Shown here: positions 36,170 through 48,900 of the stretch, one piece after another | Layout: each line of letters opens with the position of its first letter | How positions within the stretch are numbered: position 1 is the first letter of the stretch | Source of the DNA: Populus alba | Taxonomy: Eukaryota; Streptophyta; Magnoliopsida; Malpighiales; Salicaceae | Assembly (NCBI RefSeq): GCF_005239225.2 | Contig: NC_133296.1 | Span: 3,348,001 to 3,412,000 of the forward strand | Direction of reading: 5' to 3' | DNA length: 64,000 bases | The notes under the pieces: model-generated | What the model saw: only the letters and a program-made list of their open reading frames with translations | Databases searched by the model: none | Told to the model about the DNA's origin: nothing | Translations under genes and position numbers: made by a program

Positions 36170-36793
36170 AGTGTTGCCTAAACTAGACATCAACCTTAAA
36201 CATAACTCTCCTTGGAATCGGTGACTCCATGATTGTAGAAAACTTAGATTGATTAGTCTAAACACCATCAATATACACAATAAAACCTAGAAAAGTGACA
36301 ATACTAATGAAGAACCTACACTTTTTGTGGTTCACATATAACTACTCATTCCTTAAAGTGCCGAAAATAGCTCGCAAATGCTCTAAATGAGATTTAAGAG
36401 TAAGATTATAAACTAAAATATGATCAAAATAAACTTCAATAAATGTGCCTATAAATAGTCTCAGTGTATAATACATGAACCTCATGAATACTGAAAGCAT
36501 TAAATAGACCAAACAATATCATCATCCACTCATATAACCCAAGTTGTGTTTTAAATATTGTCTTCCATTCATCCTTAATTTGGCTTTGTTTTGATTTGAT
36601 GGTAGCCACTCTTGAGATCAATCTTGGAAAACACTTTAGAACTTGTCAACTAATCTAGCATGTCATCTAAAAACGATATTAAAAGTTTGTGCTTTATTGT
36701 GATCTCATTAATGGTTCGGTTATCTACACACATACGCTATGAACCATCTTTTTTAAGGACTAAAAGAGCTGAGTCTGCACATGTTAGTGAATA
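36170..36793 (-). pseudogene. Reverse transcriptase remnant of the gypsy element
   Basis: In successive frames the minus strand reads SALLVLKKDGS then MCVDNRTINEIT, FSKIDLKSGYHQIKTKPN, EWKTIFKTQLGLYEW, VYFDHILVYN (the catalytic F/YxDD site altered to YFDH) and LKSHLEHLRAIFGTL. Stops and frameshifts interrupt it. The loss of the second catalytic aspartate alone would inactivate it. Confidence 0.9.
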
Positions 36794-37985
36794 TATCATA
36801 TAGCCAATCAATTGATTATATGCAACATTGATTTTATTAATGTAAAACATATTTATTATTAAAAAAGATTTTCTTTATCTTTAATATTCAATTATGTTTG
36901 ATTAATGAATCTAAAATAAAGATATAGCTTGTAAAACAAAAATGCTTTATATAGAAAATTATAAAAATATTATAATTATGAGATTCTTATTGCAACAAAG
37001 TATTATTCTTAAATGTTTTTTTATCAATGTTTTATTACTAGATGTTAATTAGAGTAATTAAAACCAATGTATATTATTTTTTTTTAGTTTATGAAAGCAG
37101 CTTCTCTCATAAACCAAGGTATAAAAGATTTCTGAAACTAATATGCAGGAACTTGTCAGATTACATACACTCTGAACTAACCCACAAGAGAGTTTCATAT
37201 ATAGAGATCACTTTTTCTTAAAAAAAGACTCACATGATTATTGTGTAAGTGATTCTTAGACATAATATCACTAAGTTATCTTATATAGAGAATGTTATGC
37301 TTTAATCCTAACCATACATTATCATAATCAAGGGTAACAAATGAACAGATATTGAGTATAACATAAACTATATAAAAATATCTGAGTAATTAAGGGAAGA
37401 TTCATCACCCTAGGTAAATTAGAGAAAATATTTTATTGTTCTCAAATAGTATTAATTATGAAATCATTATTAAATATAAAATTAGATTTGAAAAAAGTTT
37501 TAAATCTCATTCAAATAATCAATAATTGTAGTGTTGAGAACTAAAATAATTTAACAAAGAAGACATACTTCATACTATAATGTTTAAAAAGAAATGTTAT
37601 TGATGAAGGGATAATAATTATATTGAGAAACTAGTCACTAAAAGGTTAAGTTAAACAACGTATGACTTTCCTAATATTGGGGGATCATGACAAGTTATTA
37701 GACATTGTTTTTGATCTTCAAATATAAATCAGTTAATTTTTTAATTGATAATAAATTAAATTTGAACAAAATTATTAGGGAACCTAATGGGTCACACACA
37801 TAAGAAACAATGGCTAAAAATTAAAATGGATTAATTAATCAAGTATAATTTTATTATAAATAAGTCTTAGAAACTGAGAACCAGAATGTAATTGATACAA
37901 GGGATTACAATTCTAGACCTACAAACAATCAATTAAGGGCTTAATTGAATAAGTTTTTAAAATTAGCTTAAAATAATATGTGTTA
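36794..37985. mobile_element. Probable nested insertion inside reverse transcriptase
   Basis: The pol reading (LSMRDIQHKIDLVSGSSIPN ending at about 37990) resumes at about 36793 with only ~25 residues missing, so ~1.2 kb of AT-rich, non-pol DNA was inserted between. It contains a TATA-like gtataaaag (37120-37128) and no coding frame, as in a solo LTR. Precise ends and a target-site duplication could not be fixed. Confidence 0.55.
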
Positions 37986-38239
37986 TTATTTAAGCTAGTC
38001 TATTTGGGATACTAGAACCTGAAACCAAGTCAATTTTATGTTGAATATCTCGCATGGAAAGCTCTTTTAGCATCATTTTTGCAAATTATGTTAAAACACC
38101 AATGTGTTTTCTCGGGACTATTATCAACATCATCTTCTTCCCTAATTGTTCTATTACCGGGAACTAGGGCATACACTACTTATTCACCCTTTATTTCCTC
38201 TATAAATTGTGATAAAGATTAAAAAAAAAAAAAAAAAAA

Positions 38240-38755
38240 ACAAGCTCTTTTTTTTTTTTTTAAAGTTTTCATCTCCAACTTCTTTTTTATAGGTGTAAAC
38301 ACTATTTGTTTCCCTTTAATGCTTAGGGTATACGTACTTTTTCTATCATCATATACCAAACTTCTATCAAACTACTATGGCTTTCATGGCGTGGCACACA
38401 TCCATAAATACCGCATCACACCAAGCCCTATCAAAGTATTTATCCTATAGAAAAGGAAATAAGACAGTGTTTTTCAATAATTATCTTAATGTCTTTATTC
38501 AACCACATCAACTTGTAAAGCTTAAGGTGACTTTCAGTTGCAAGTTGAAGTTTCCTTATTACCTCCTCGAACACTACATTTTTAATGTCTTTCAAAATAT
38601 TTGTCCCATGGAAAAAAAAAAAAAAAAAAACAAGGCATTGTTTGTGAATAATTTCCTCGATGTCTTTATTCAAACACGTCAACTTCTAAGGTTTATATAG
38701 TGATTTTCAGTTACTATATAGAGTTTCCTCACTGCCTCCACAGGCACCACATTAT
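38240..38755 (-). pseudogene. Pol protease/RT linker remnant with a 161-bp tandem duplication
   Basis: Two tandem copies (about 38432-38592 and 38593-38755, period 161) each encode versions of V..LQLATESHLKLYKLMWLNKDI..CLISFSIG, the segment between protease and reverse transcriptase. One copy has a long poly-A/poly-T tract replacing codons. Downstream, AWCDAVFMDVCHA and KGKQIVFTPIKKKLE continue the gypsy order. Confidence 0.8.
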
Positions 38756-39900
38756 TGTAGTTGCATTATCCGTTATCACGCTAGAAACTTTATCTTTGAT
38801 GGTGCATTCTAGTATAACACCAATCTTCTCCTGACTCATTATTGGGTGTCAATAAACTCTTTATGATAACAAAAGTAGTACCTCCATCTCTTAGCAAAAT
38901 CTCCTCATCACTATCCAAGTTATCATCACAGGCAGGATTAGTTTCATCAATAGGTTCCCTTATTAATAGATTTTTTCCTAGATAACTCTCTATTTTACTA
39001 CATTTATTATTCTAGTGTCCTAGTTCACCATATCTAAAGCAACAAATTATAAAGTCAAGACCCATCATCTGATGATTTCATTGGGTTGGCTTAGGTTGTA
39101 TGGTGTTTATCCTCTAAATATTATTATTATGCCCTTCTATATTGCTCTAACCTACCTAGAAGTTTCTACTAGCAGCCCTAGCAACTTATTGCTTCTCTAC
39201 TACCAAGCCCCTCTGATATGCCTTAAAAATTATCCATGGAAATTGAAGACACGGTACACCCTGGATAAACTACTGTAAACCACTCGGATACCTTGTCACA
39301 GACTATTCTTTCATTTTTATCAAATCATTCCAGGCTATTAACTTGTAGAAATCAATAGTGTAATCATAGATAGACATACATTCTTGTTTTGGCATGTGAA
39401 CCCTCTGGTATAAGATTTAGAAATAGCTGAAAAGAAGGAAGTGACCCCTTACCTTTTTTTCATCTTGACCCAATCACTAGTTTGTGACTTTCCTTGTTTT
39501 TTTATGCGTCTTCTTTAATTGTTCCCGCCAGGATGATAACCGACTCTTCAGTATGATTATGATTATCTTAACTCGTGTTTGCTAAAAACCTCATTATACT
39601 AAAAAATCATCTCAACTTCGTTCAACTAGTCTATAAACTCCTCTACCTGCAAAGTTCCAACAAACTCAGGAGTTTTGACATGAAAATTATAATCCCTAAA
39701 TCTGATATCTTCTAGCTTAAGAGGTTGTCTCTTTTGATATTCAGTACTAGTCAATGACCCATGGTCACACTCTTGGTTCTGGTTCTAGCCTAATAAGTCC
39801 ATCTCTTTCAACCTACAAGTCAACTCTATGATTTGCATTTGCATGTCCTGCATGCCGAGCACCTGGACATTTCTCCCCTAAATAGGAGCCTTCTTATCCT
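38756..39900 (-). pseudogene. Gag and zinc-knuckle/protease remnant of the gypsy element
   Basis: Minus-strand fragments: KTPEFVGTLQVEEFID and LNEVEMIF (gag, usually ..PEFDGKLQ.EEFLDWL..VE..F), a CFRYGELGH zinc knuckle, and DEEILLRDGGTTFVIIKSLL. Multiple stops are present. Confidence 0.8.
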
Positions 39901-40020
39901 CTCATTGACCATGCCCCGCTCCACAATCTTCTCCTGCCGTGGTTGTTAGCAGCACACATCAAGCAAATAAATATCCATGAGATTACAACACACATCAAGC
40001 AATAAATCTAGGATTGTTGA

Positions 40021-40032
40021 GCTCTTATACCA
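40021..40032 (-). other. Primer-binding site of the gypsy element
   Basis: Reverse complement tggtataagagc differs by one base from the common plant element site tggtatcagagc, complementary to initiator Met-tRNA. It lies 12 bases inside the presumed LTR edge (tgtaagc at 40044). Confidence 0.7.
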
Positions 40033-40130
40033 ATTGATCCGGGTGTAAGCTAATAAAGACAACAACATAGACAATACAGAAAATTATATAAGGTTTAATG
40101 AGCAAAAAGGATTGCATATATAAACAGTCT

Positions 40131-40682
40131 GTCATCCACTCATCATCAACCATTACTTTACTTGAGCTTCGACTACGAGCTGGTTTAATGACTTTGAGCA
40201 TAAGCCGCCACAATCAGATATGTCAAGTCCATGATTACCATTCTTCAATATAATACCAACAGGAGACGAGAATTTTTTAAGTTGGTTAATCATCTTGATG
40301 ATTCACTTTGTGCCTGAAGAAACACAAGTTTCCATTAACAGTCAATTGAAACAGACAAATTAGTAATCACGCTTGAATTGCTACAGTAAAGCTGGCTACC
40401 AAAGGAAAAATTCCCCAAGAAAGACACAAAAATCACCTCCTTGTAACTGCTGCCAACCGACACGTTCCCAATTCGATCTTAACAACCAACATTCTTATGG
40501 CCTTCCCTCATAGCATCACAAGAATAGAAGCTACAAGTTACAAACCAAAAATCCAAACTACCAAAACCAAGTCACCATTCCCCAATTCCACCGTCAGCAA
40601 CAAACTCCATCGTCATCTTGGGCATAAAACCTCGATTCAAATCTCCTAAAAACAATGGGATTCCACCAATACAAGCTTCAAA
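40131..40682. other. 3' flank of the PRA1 gene
   Basis: Presumed 3' UTR of the minus-strand gene. No separate gene was found. Confidence 0.5.
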
Positions 40683-41330
40683 TCAAACAATGAGATTCCG
40701 AGTACAACCCGTTTTGGGTCGCAAAGGCTGGCTACCAGCTACTGAAAGCAACCCACCTTCAACAGCACTTTCCTCATCAAGAAACAAATCCTCGGTGCCC
40801 CTAAACGCAGCATGAACTCCAACAACAACCACCCCAATAATCAAAGCAATCAAAACATGCAAACCCACATCAGTATACGCCAATGCCACTATAGTAACAA
40901 ATCCAAGAACACACAAAACAACTCTATCATCAAAACTCCTATTAGACAGCACAACCGGACCATCACGCTCGAAATAAAGAAACAACCACGCGACAAATAC
41001 CCCAATAAACACAATAATAGAAATTGGATGCCACAGAAAACTTAAAAACAGGATTGCAAGAAATATCATTGCATAATTTACGCGAAAGTAATTGACGTTG
41101 TATTTGATCCGTGAAATGGATTCATCATAAGTGTAAGGGCGAGTGAAAGATGAGAACTTTATAAGTTCTTGCCAAGGACGGCGCGTTGCAATGAGGGTTT
41201 GAGTTGTGGTGGTGGCGCGTGAGATGAATGTCAGGGTCGTTGGTGGTCGGGGGGGTTGTGTGGTGCTCGTTGTGGTTGTGCTGATGGTGGTGGGGATGGT
41301 GCCATAACCTGGTTGTGGTTTTAGTGACAT
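40683..41330 (-). CDS. PRA1 (prenylated Rab acceptor) family protein, F-like
   Basis: A single exon encodes 215 residues. A T/P-rich N-terminus (YGTIPTTIS) precedes a PRA1 domain at ~50-185: RRPWQELIKFSSF, SRIKYNVNYFRVNYAMI, then two hydrophobic hairpins (FLAILFLSFLWHPISIIVFI; VVLCVLGFVTIVALAYTDVG and LIALIIGVVVVGVHAAFRG) separated by a hydrophilic YFERDGPVVLSNRSFDDR loop. The GTEDLFLDEE sequence near the C-terminus fits clade F. Family role: membrane proteins of ER/Golgi that bind Rab GTPases and help vesicle traffic. Intronless structure is normal for plant PRA1 genes. Clade F is recalled from Arabidopsis, not searched. Confidence 0.92.
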   Translation of the reverse strand: MSLKPQPGYGTIPTTISTTTTSTTQPPRPPTTLTFISRATTTTQTLIATRRPWQELIKFSSFTRPYTYDESISRIKYNVNYFRVNYAMIFLAILFLSFLWHPISIIVFIGVFVAWLFLYFERDGPVVLSNRSFDDRVVLCVLGFVTIVALAYTDVGLHVLIALIIGVVVVGVHAAFRGTEDLFLDEESAVEGGLLSVAGSQPLRPKTGCTRNLIV

Positions 41331-42951
41331 TTAAATGGAGGGTTTTTGTTTGGATCTCGAGGATTGAAAGAAAGTTTGAGACTTTATGAGTGCAATCAAA
41401 GATGGGTTTTGATTTGGAGAGAGAAAGGTGAGACCTTTATGGTAAATTAATTCTTACCTAAGAACAACAAAATCTTGTTCGGTATAGGTTCTCTCTGGGA
41501 TTCTGGATTTTTTTTTGAAGAAGAAGAAGACCAGAGAAAAATTGGAGAGAAAAACTGTGCTTCCTTTCTTCCAGGGAAGAAGAAAGGAAGAAGAACGTCA
41601 TGTTCAAAAAGATGGTTTCTTTCTTTTTATAATTAATCATAGTTGCCAGCCAAAAATTAGTGTCGATTAAGGACCAAGCTTAACCCACCATTTAAACATG
41701 GACTCCATAATCTGTGGAAATTGATATGCTACTTCTTCGATTACCATTTAATTTTCGATTTAGTCATTGCTATTTAAACTTCCAGTTCAATCTAGAATTA
41801 TAAGATAAAGAATAGTTCTTGACTAGATTGATGTGTCATATGCTGTGGATTAATTCTTTTCTAATATAAAAAAAAAAATGTCTAGACATTAATGGATTTT
41901 TAAATAAGGAAAAAATATAAAATTCAGGAATTGATTCTTATGGAATCAATAATTTTAATTAATTTAATAATATAATTAAAAAATACCAATAATTATTTGA
42001 AAAATAAATAAATATTTGTTAATATTATAAAAACAAAATATCTTCTAAATACCCTTAAAATATCTCAACAATTTTATTTAATAATAAAATAAAAATAGAA
42101 TAACCTCATAAAAAATAAATTAAAACTTAATTATTAACAAATCAAAAATTAAAAGATAAACTGGAAAAAAAAAAAAAACTTAACTCAATTTAATATATTA
42201 AATTTGTTATCTAATCATGTAATAACTCACAATTTGAAATATAAAATTAAAATAACCACACATACAAAAAAAATCAAGAAATTTAAGGCTCTGAAATCTA
42301 ATGTTAAAAAAAAATTAAAAAAAAAAAAACCAAAATAAACTCATCTTTGAAATCACATTATTGAGGTAATAAAACCGAGATTAAGATTAGTCAAAAGCTT
42401 TTAAATCTATTCAAAAGCTTCATACAAATACATTTAACAAGTTCTAGCAAGAACAAACAGAATCACACATGTACTTTCTTGCACAATTTATTCTTTTTAT
42501 TTTTTTCTCTTACATTTTACTATCTCAAGCATAAAAAAATCCCTTGATTCAACAGAAAACCTATTTTGCAAGGAGAACCAAGTAAGCTCACACTTCTCAA
42601 CCAAGACTGCTCGTAAAAAACCCAATCCAATTCTAAAGTTTCCACAACTTCATCTGTTGATAAGCTAGGTGATGAATTACATAATTACGTGCAACAAAGA
42701 GAATAGGATTTTTTATTTTTTTTAGAAAATCAACGGAAGAAGAAAACTATCTTCAAAAGAAAGGGTAAAAGAAAATTCTAATATTGTTGAATTTCAACTA
42801 GAAAACTCGTACTATTATAACCAAAAAAACCTATCAAGTTACATGGGATTCATAGCAAAACAGGAAAAGAACTCAACATACTAAATTTATGTCAAGTACT
42901 ATGTCGGTATGTCCCTCTTCTCAGTACTGATGAATTTGCCATAGGCACACG
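41331..42951. other. PRA1 promoter region, then AT-rich repeats
   Basis: The first ~300 bases hold the leader of the minus-strand PRA1 gene, with a GA-rich tract at 41516-41590. From 41.85 to 42.4 kb the DNA is very AT-rich, and 42.0-42.3 kb carries phrases (aacctcataaaaaataaatt, taatcatgtaataactcaca) of the R2 repeat family in reverse orientation. Confidence 0.5.
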
Positions 42952-45900
42952 TCATGGTTTTCCCTGATCTGTGCCATGAAACTTTCTCCCAGCATCAACT
43001 GCTTCCCTGAAAGAAGAGGCGAGTTGCATGGTTACAAATAAATTTATCCTAAAGATGGTTACATTTGATTCACAACCAGAAATGTTTGTATTCTATGTTC
43101 ATTACACAAATTCATCCCTCCACTCCTCAACAATCACACAAAGGAGTTATTTTCAAATTTCAATGGGCCTTGCATCGTTCTTTTTTTTCTTCCTAATACA
43201 GTTTTTGCCAGATAATTTGCGTATCTGTAAGTTCCACAGTTAATATGCTCAGTTAAGAATTCAGAATCCATATGCTGATATACTAGCATATCTTGACTTA
43301 AATGGAAAAGGAACAGAAGTTTAAAGGGTCATAGAAGCAAAAATTTGTAACGTGGTTTTTTATCACATACCTAAAGGATTTCACAAGCTCCGTATTTTCA
43401 GGGTCAAGCTTCACACCCTCATAAAAGGAATTTGCTGCTTCATCAAACCTCTGCAAGTAGAAGGCAATCAAGAAATGCTAGACAATGTAAATTAGTACCA
43501 CACCCATTGAAAAAAGAAAAAAAAAGGAAAGGCATGCCTGCAACAAGCGCAGAGCTGCGCCTTCCCGATACCAAGCTTTTGGCCAATCAGGTTTTAGCTT
43601 TATGCAGGCCTTTGCATCAGCTAATGCTTGGTCAGGTTGCCCCAATCGTATCCAACACAGGCTTCTATTCGAAAGCACAGCAGCATTTGTGGGATCCAGA
43701 TCAATTGCCTGCAAATGTAACATCAACCTTCTATTCAGTCAAGATCCAGAAAGCTATCCAATAACGATGGTCAGTTTGTCAACTAAGAATTCTTCAATGT
43801 TGGGTATACAACTTTAATAATAAAGTATCAGAAAGCAACCACAAGCAACTAGAAAGGAACATTTGCTTGTGTATTTCTAGATCTTCTGGCATTCCATCTA
43901 AGGCTTGACTACTTTAAAACAAAATTTGCTCCATTAAATATCCCATCTTGACATATAACCCATTCCACAAACAATTCAACTACTTTCCATATTAAAGGGA
44001 AACACAAATTTAGATTTTAACACTAATTCTTTAGACAATCATGACTCATGTAGGGTGTCCAAAGATCCAATGTATGAAATGAGTTTCGATAAAATTTCAA
44101 GATAGGATTAGACTATCTATCCTTGTATATCAGGATAATTCTCCAATCTGTCCTTGAATCCCTAATTGATTCAATTTTATCCTTGAATATAAGTTAAGTT
44201 TCTAATAAATCCTTTCGGCAAGATTTTTAGGCTAAAGCACAGGAAAAAGTCACGTGATTTGCACATGAAAAACTTCCGTTTGTCTAGCTTGGAAGGGCAT
44301 TTTAAGAATAAAAATAGCTGTATGCACATCACATGACTAATTCCAGTAGTCTGGCCTTGAAATCTTGTCAAAAGGATATATTAGAAACTTAACGAATATT
44401 CTAGGACAATTGACTCAACTGAAGATATAAGGATAGATTGGAGAATTACCTTATTAATAAGGACAGATTGAGTCCTTAACCCTTCAAAATATCTAGTAAC
44501 AGGACAAAAGTCATTAAAAAGCTAGTTTCCAAATGCCAAATAGCATGTTATTTGAAAAAACTAATTTCATGCATAAGGACCGAAAACTCTAATAAAAGAA
44601 CAAGAAAAAGAATAAAAACTCTAAACCTCTTAAACAGGATACAGAACAAATGACATACTTGTGCATAATCATTCACTGCTGTAAGATATTCGTTTCGTTT
44701 GAAAGCATCGTCTCCTCTTGATTTTGTTTCAGCAGCTCTCTCCTTTGCTTCAGGTGACACCTGAAAAAGTTGTTGGGACATTTATTATGGTGAGAAACAC
44801 ACTGAAATATAATTCCAACCAAATTGCTTGAGTTGTGGGATCACTTTGCCTTGGCATAAAAGACAAGCCATGGTGCAAGGTACATTTCCAAGTGAATTGC
44901 CATAAACCCCTAAAAACTTTATGAATGCTAGTGTAATGCCATTCAATTCTGCTATGGAAACCAACCAATTTTGGGGTAGATTGGTCTGTTCATGTTATAA
45001 CAGTAAGATTCTGGATTTGATTTTAGTTGTGGTTGGCTCTTGGGATAATGCTTCATGTTGCCTGGCAACCCAACCCTGTAACTAATTGACAGGCTCAGTT
45101 CAATGATCAGGTTGGGATTTGACACACAAAAAACTTATATCTATCTATATGTGTATGTATTCTTCCCTTGTTCATTAAAGCTGCATAAATGCAACAAACA
45201 GGTTAGGAGGTTGCAAGATCTAATTTCCCTGTGTTCCAATTGGTTATCAAAATGCAAAAGATTACAGGATAAGGAGAACAGAGAGCCAAATCAATCTGAA
45301 CTGCTTCGGTTCAACTCTGGGTTGGATTTTTGGCGTTAATAAGTCATCCCAGTCTGAAAAGTGACAGTTCTGATCCAACCCACTTGGTTTCAGACCCATT
45401 CAAATCAGATACATAAATCTTAAATAGCATTAGCCGCACTGAGCAAGCTTCAAAATGCTAAAGATAAGTGGAGCAAAGAGCCAAATCAATCTGAACAGCT
45501 GCAGGTCAATTCTGGGGAGGATTTTTGGAGTTAATAAGGTCAGCTTAGCTCTGAACGTGACAGTTCTGATCCAACCAATTTGGTATGAGGCCTACATATA
45601 ACTAGTACATATATCTTAAATTGCAGCGCTGAGAAAGCTACAGAAGGTCTGCAATTAGCATTATTTCTTGCATGTGGTTGAAGGTTCCATGATTTCTCAC
45701 TTCAAAATAAGAATAAACAGAACGGCCAAAGCCATGAGCACAATTGAAGCATTTGAACCAACAAACAAAACAGATCCACTTTATCACATGCGATAACCAA
45801 CTGCCATCATTAGAAACAACTTTTATGATTGACTGCAAAATTGACAAGTAAATCAAAACTGAATTCTAAAAAACATAATTGCACCCAATGAGAGGAAGTT

Positions 45901-48900
45901 ACACAACTGATAATTGTAAGCTATTCAGTAAAACTTTGGCAAGGAAGAAGGATCCATTGTCAAGGAATAAACTCAAAAAGCATCATGACAAAAAAATCAC
46001 AACAAAAGCAACATGTAACCAGCAAGAAAATTAAATGATAGCATAAGCAGAACCTCAGGCAGATCTCTTTTAAGTGTTTCTGTGTCCCCTGAAGCGTCAA
46101 CTTCCTTCACTTTCTGTGTTTCTTCCTGCAAAGAATTTCCAACCCAATCAAAGGGAAATTAACAACAGGAAACTGCCAAGGATAAAATAAAGATAGCTGT
46201 GTGAGTAGAATAACAATATCTGGTCAAGTTAGCCTGTTATCAGGTCATTATTTCTCTCTGTTCAGTGAAAATATCTCCATAGCAATAGATGATGTGATTT
46301 CTTGTGAAAATAAAACATTCACAACCAAGAGCTCATTCATTAATAGTACAACAGATCCTCATGTGAGTATGCATGGATGTCCACAAACTTCGACCCCTCA
46401 ATAAGACAGAAAATGTAAATTAGTAATTGTTAAATAGTGATAGCAGATGGAGCACATGTATTTGTGGCTTTAGCAACAAATAGGAAAGCTTATTAAGTCG
46501 CATAAAATTCATAACAATATCTTTTGAGGATCACAATACCACTTTGTTAGCTTCAGACTGCATGTGTTCAAGAATTCCATCAACAGTCCACTCAGAGATG
46601 CTCTTAACTTTTGTTGTCAAGGGGAAAAGAATCTCAACAGCAGCACGGTTACCTCTTGCAGCTGCAACCTGTATTGGTTTCTGACCATCCTATGATGCAA
46701 GGAAAATTCATAATCATTCCAAGTTAAAATAAAGGTGAAAAATAATTCCATGAAAGGAAGCACCATTTACATTTTATTTTTCTTTTTCAAATGAATTACA
46801 TTTACCATGAAATTGCAACATTAAGAACTTTGGAAATTTCTACGGGAAAAAAAGGAACTTTAACAATGTTTGATAAGATAGAAATCTTAAGGAGTAGGAG
46901 AAAACTCTAAATTCATGAAGACAATCAGGTATTGCTACCCTTCTACCCAAAGCCAACCATAAGAAAGTATTGAAAATCAAAATAAATAAAAATATATTCA
47001 TCAAAAAGATATTTCCTGAACCCCAACCTGTAAAAGCATAGAGACAAACAACAAATAACACTATACAGAAAGCTACAGTAATCCCTCAAGTAACTGGATG
47101 CAGTCATAGCCTTACCTCATCAGTGACATTAGGATTAGCTCCAGCTTCCAACAAACAGTTCAAAATTTCTGGGCTTCCAATATCAGCAGCAATGTGCAGC
47201 GGAGTTGCTCCTCCAGCAGCAACATTCACATCTGCACCAGCCTGCACAGAAGAAATCACAAAGGTCGGTGCTCTAAAATGGTGTGAAGCTATAAGCATGT
47301 AAGCATAACAAGTAGGATTAAAGATGCTTCTACACCAATGGATGTGATCTCCTAAACAATATTCCCACGCTTTGGTCTACAGAAAAATCCATTCACTTTA
47401 TAAATTGCTATAAAACCAGTGACACAACCAACAAGTTCAAAAAATTTGATAGCCATATACAAAATAGTTAATGATTTAGGAAATACCTGAACCAACAACT
47501 CTAGGCATGCTAATGAACTAGCTGCTACAGCTGATAATAATGGAGTTACACCATCTTCTGTTTCGGCATTAGGCTGCAAAAGAATATCAAAAGATAAAAA
47601 TAACACTATACAAAAACAATCTAGCCACACATCATTGAGAAACATAAGAGCATGTCCTGAATCAGAAAATATTTAAATAGATTTGTGGAAGTTCTGGAAC
47701 ATAGCAAACAACCTGTTGGAGAAATCTATACATGGGAAAATACCAAAAATGTGATAATTGTTATTCAAAGACTTGGATATCACAGGGATGACTTTTTTAC
47801 ACGGTTATACATGACCTATATAGTTTTTCAAGTGTCACTACATGATATGTGTTCAGCTTGGATTGTCACATCTGCCAAATTTAAAATGGCTTCTCTCACT
47901 ACATGCAATTCATGGCTGTATCTCACTCCTTTTGTCTCTCTCTCGTTTGCTTTTACAAGTAGTGACACATTTAACTGATAATGAATAACGTTAATACAGT
48001 GAGAAAAGGGGGGAAATTACGTTCGCATGGTGCTCCAGCAACACTTTCAAAGCATCCTGTTGGCCATGCCCAGCAGCCCAGATTAAAGGAGTACCAGCGT
48101 CACTTTGTGAATCAACCTCAGCACCCTTAGAAAGTAAATACTCCATCAATTCATTATTTCCTGCAAACAAAAGCATGCAATGCAATAAAGAAAAATCTCA
48201 ACAGAAGAAGCAGGTGGAATGAATCTAGGAGTGAAACTGATTTTTCTGCACTAAGCATCACAGTGCGAATCATCAGAAAGATCAAGCAGGAAACATTACC
48301 ATGCAGAAGCGCAAGACTTGCCCAGTTAAACCCCAAACATACCTATCCCAGCAGAGTGGTGCAAGGCTGTGGCCCCTAAATCACTTGACATAACAGGATT
48401 GGCACCCTGATCGAGAAGATATTTAGCAGTGGCAGTATGTCCTTGCCGAGCAGCATGAATAATAGGAGTCTCACCTGCATATGGTAACAATTTCCTTGAG
48501 ATGATCTATAACAGCAAGGTATCAATAACTGCAAAAGACAAATGCATGTCATCTAAATTTCTGAAAAATACTGTAATGAGATGCAAATATAAACGTGAAT
48601 CATATGAACATGATTTCGCATAAGTTTTCTAAACAAGCAGATTGAAAGGTTTCAACTTTTGTGCATGCCCCAGTTTATTTTCTCATACATTAATTCTGTC
48701 CCTGATGGCTGATACCTATGGTGCTCTTCTTTTCTTGGATCTCTTTCAGGTGTCCAATCACAAGGGGGTTAATTCTAACAGCACTTTTCAAGACCTAATT
48801 CCATTCATAGCTTTACTATGTTCAAAAATGATGGGGTAAAACTGGTAAAGCTTTGAAAAATTGTTCATGTAATACATCTAATATGCATAAACAATACAAC

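Larger units (their letters stand above)
35454..40130 (-). mobile_element. Decayed Ty3/gypsy LTR retrotransposon
   Basis: Collinear gag, zinc-knuckle, protease and reverse-transcriptase remnants run on the minus strand from about 39.9 kb down to 36.2 kb, then an integrase C-terminal fragment, all broken by stops and frameshifts. LTR-like ends share taataaagacaac(a) and an aaggtttaat phrase at 35454 onward and 40044 onward. The upper LTR is truncated at about 40130. A primer-binding site matching initiator Met-tRNA lies at 40021-40032. RNase H and the integrase core are missing. It lies 550 bp downstream of the PRA1 gene's stop codon. It is old and cannot be autonomous. Confidence 0.88.

Noticed and set aside
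36436..36621. Separate small gene on the minus strand
   Set aside because: It is the broken reverse transcriptase of the gypsy element.
38377..38700. Plus-strand 107-residue frame
   Set aside because: Antisense of the duplicated gypsy pol segment.
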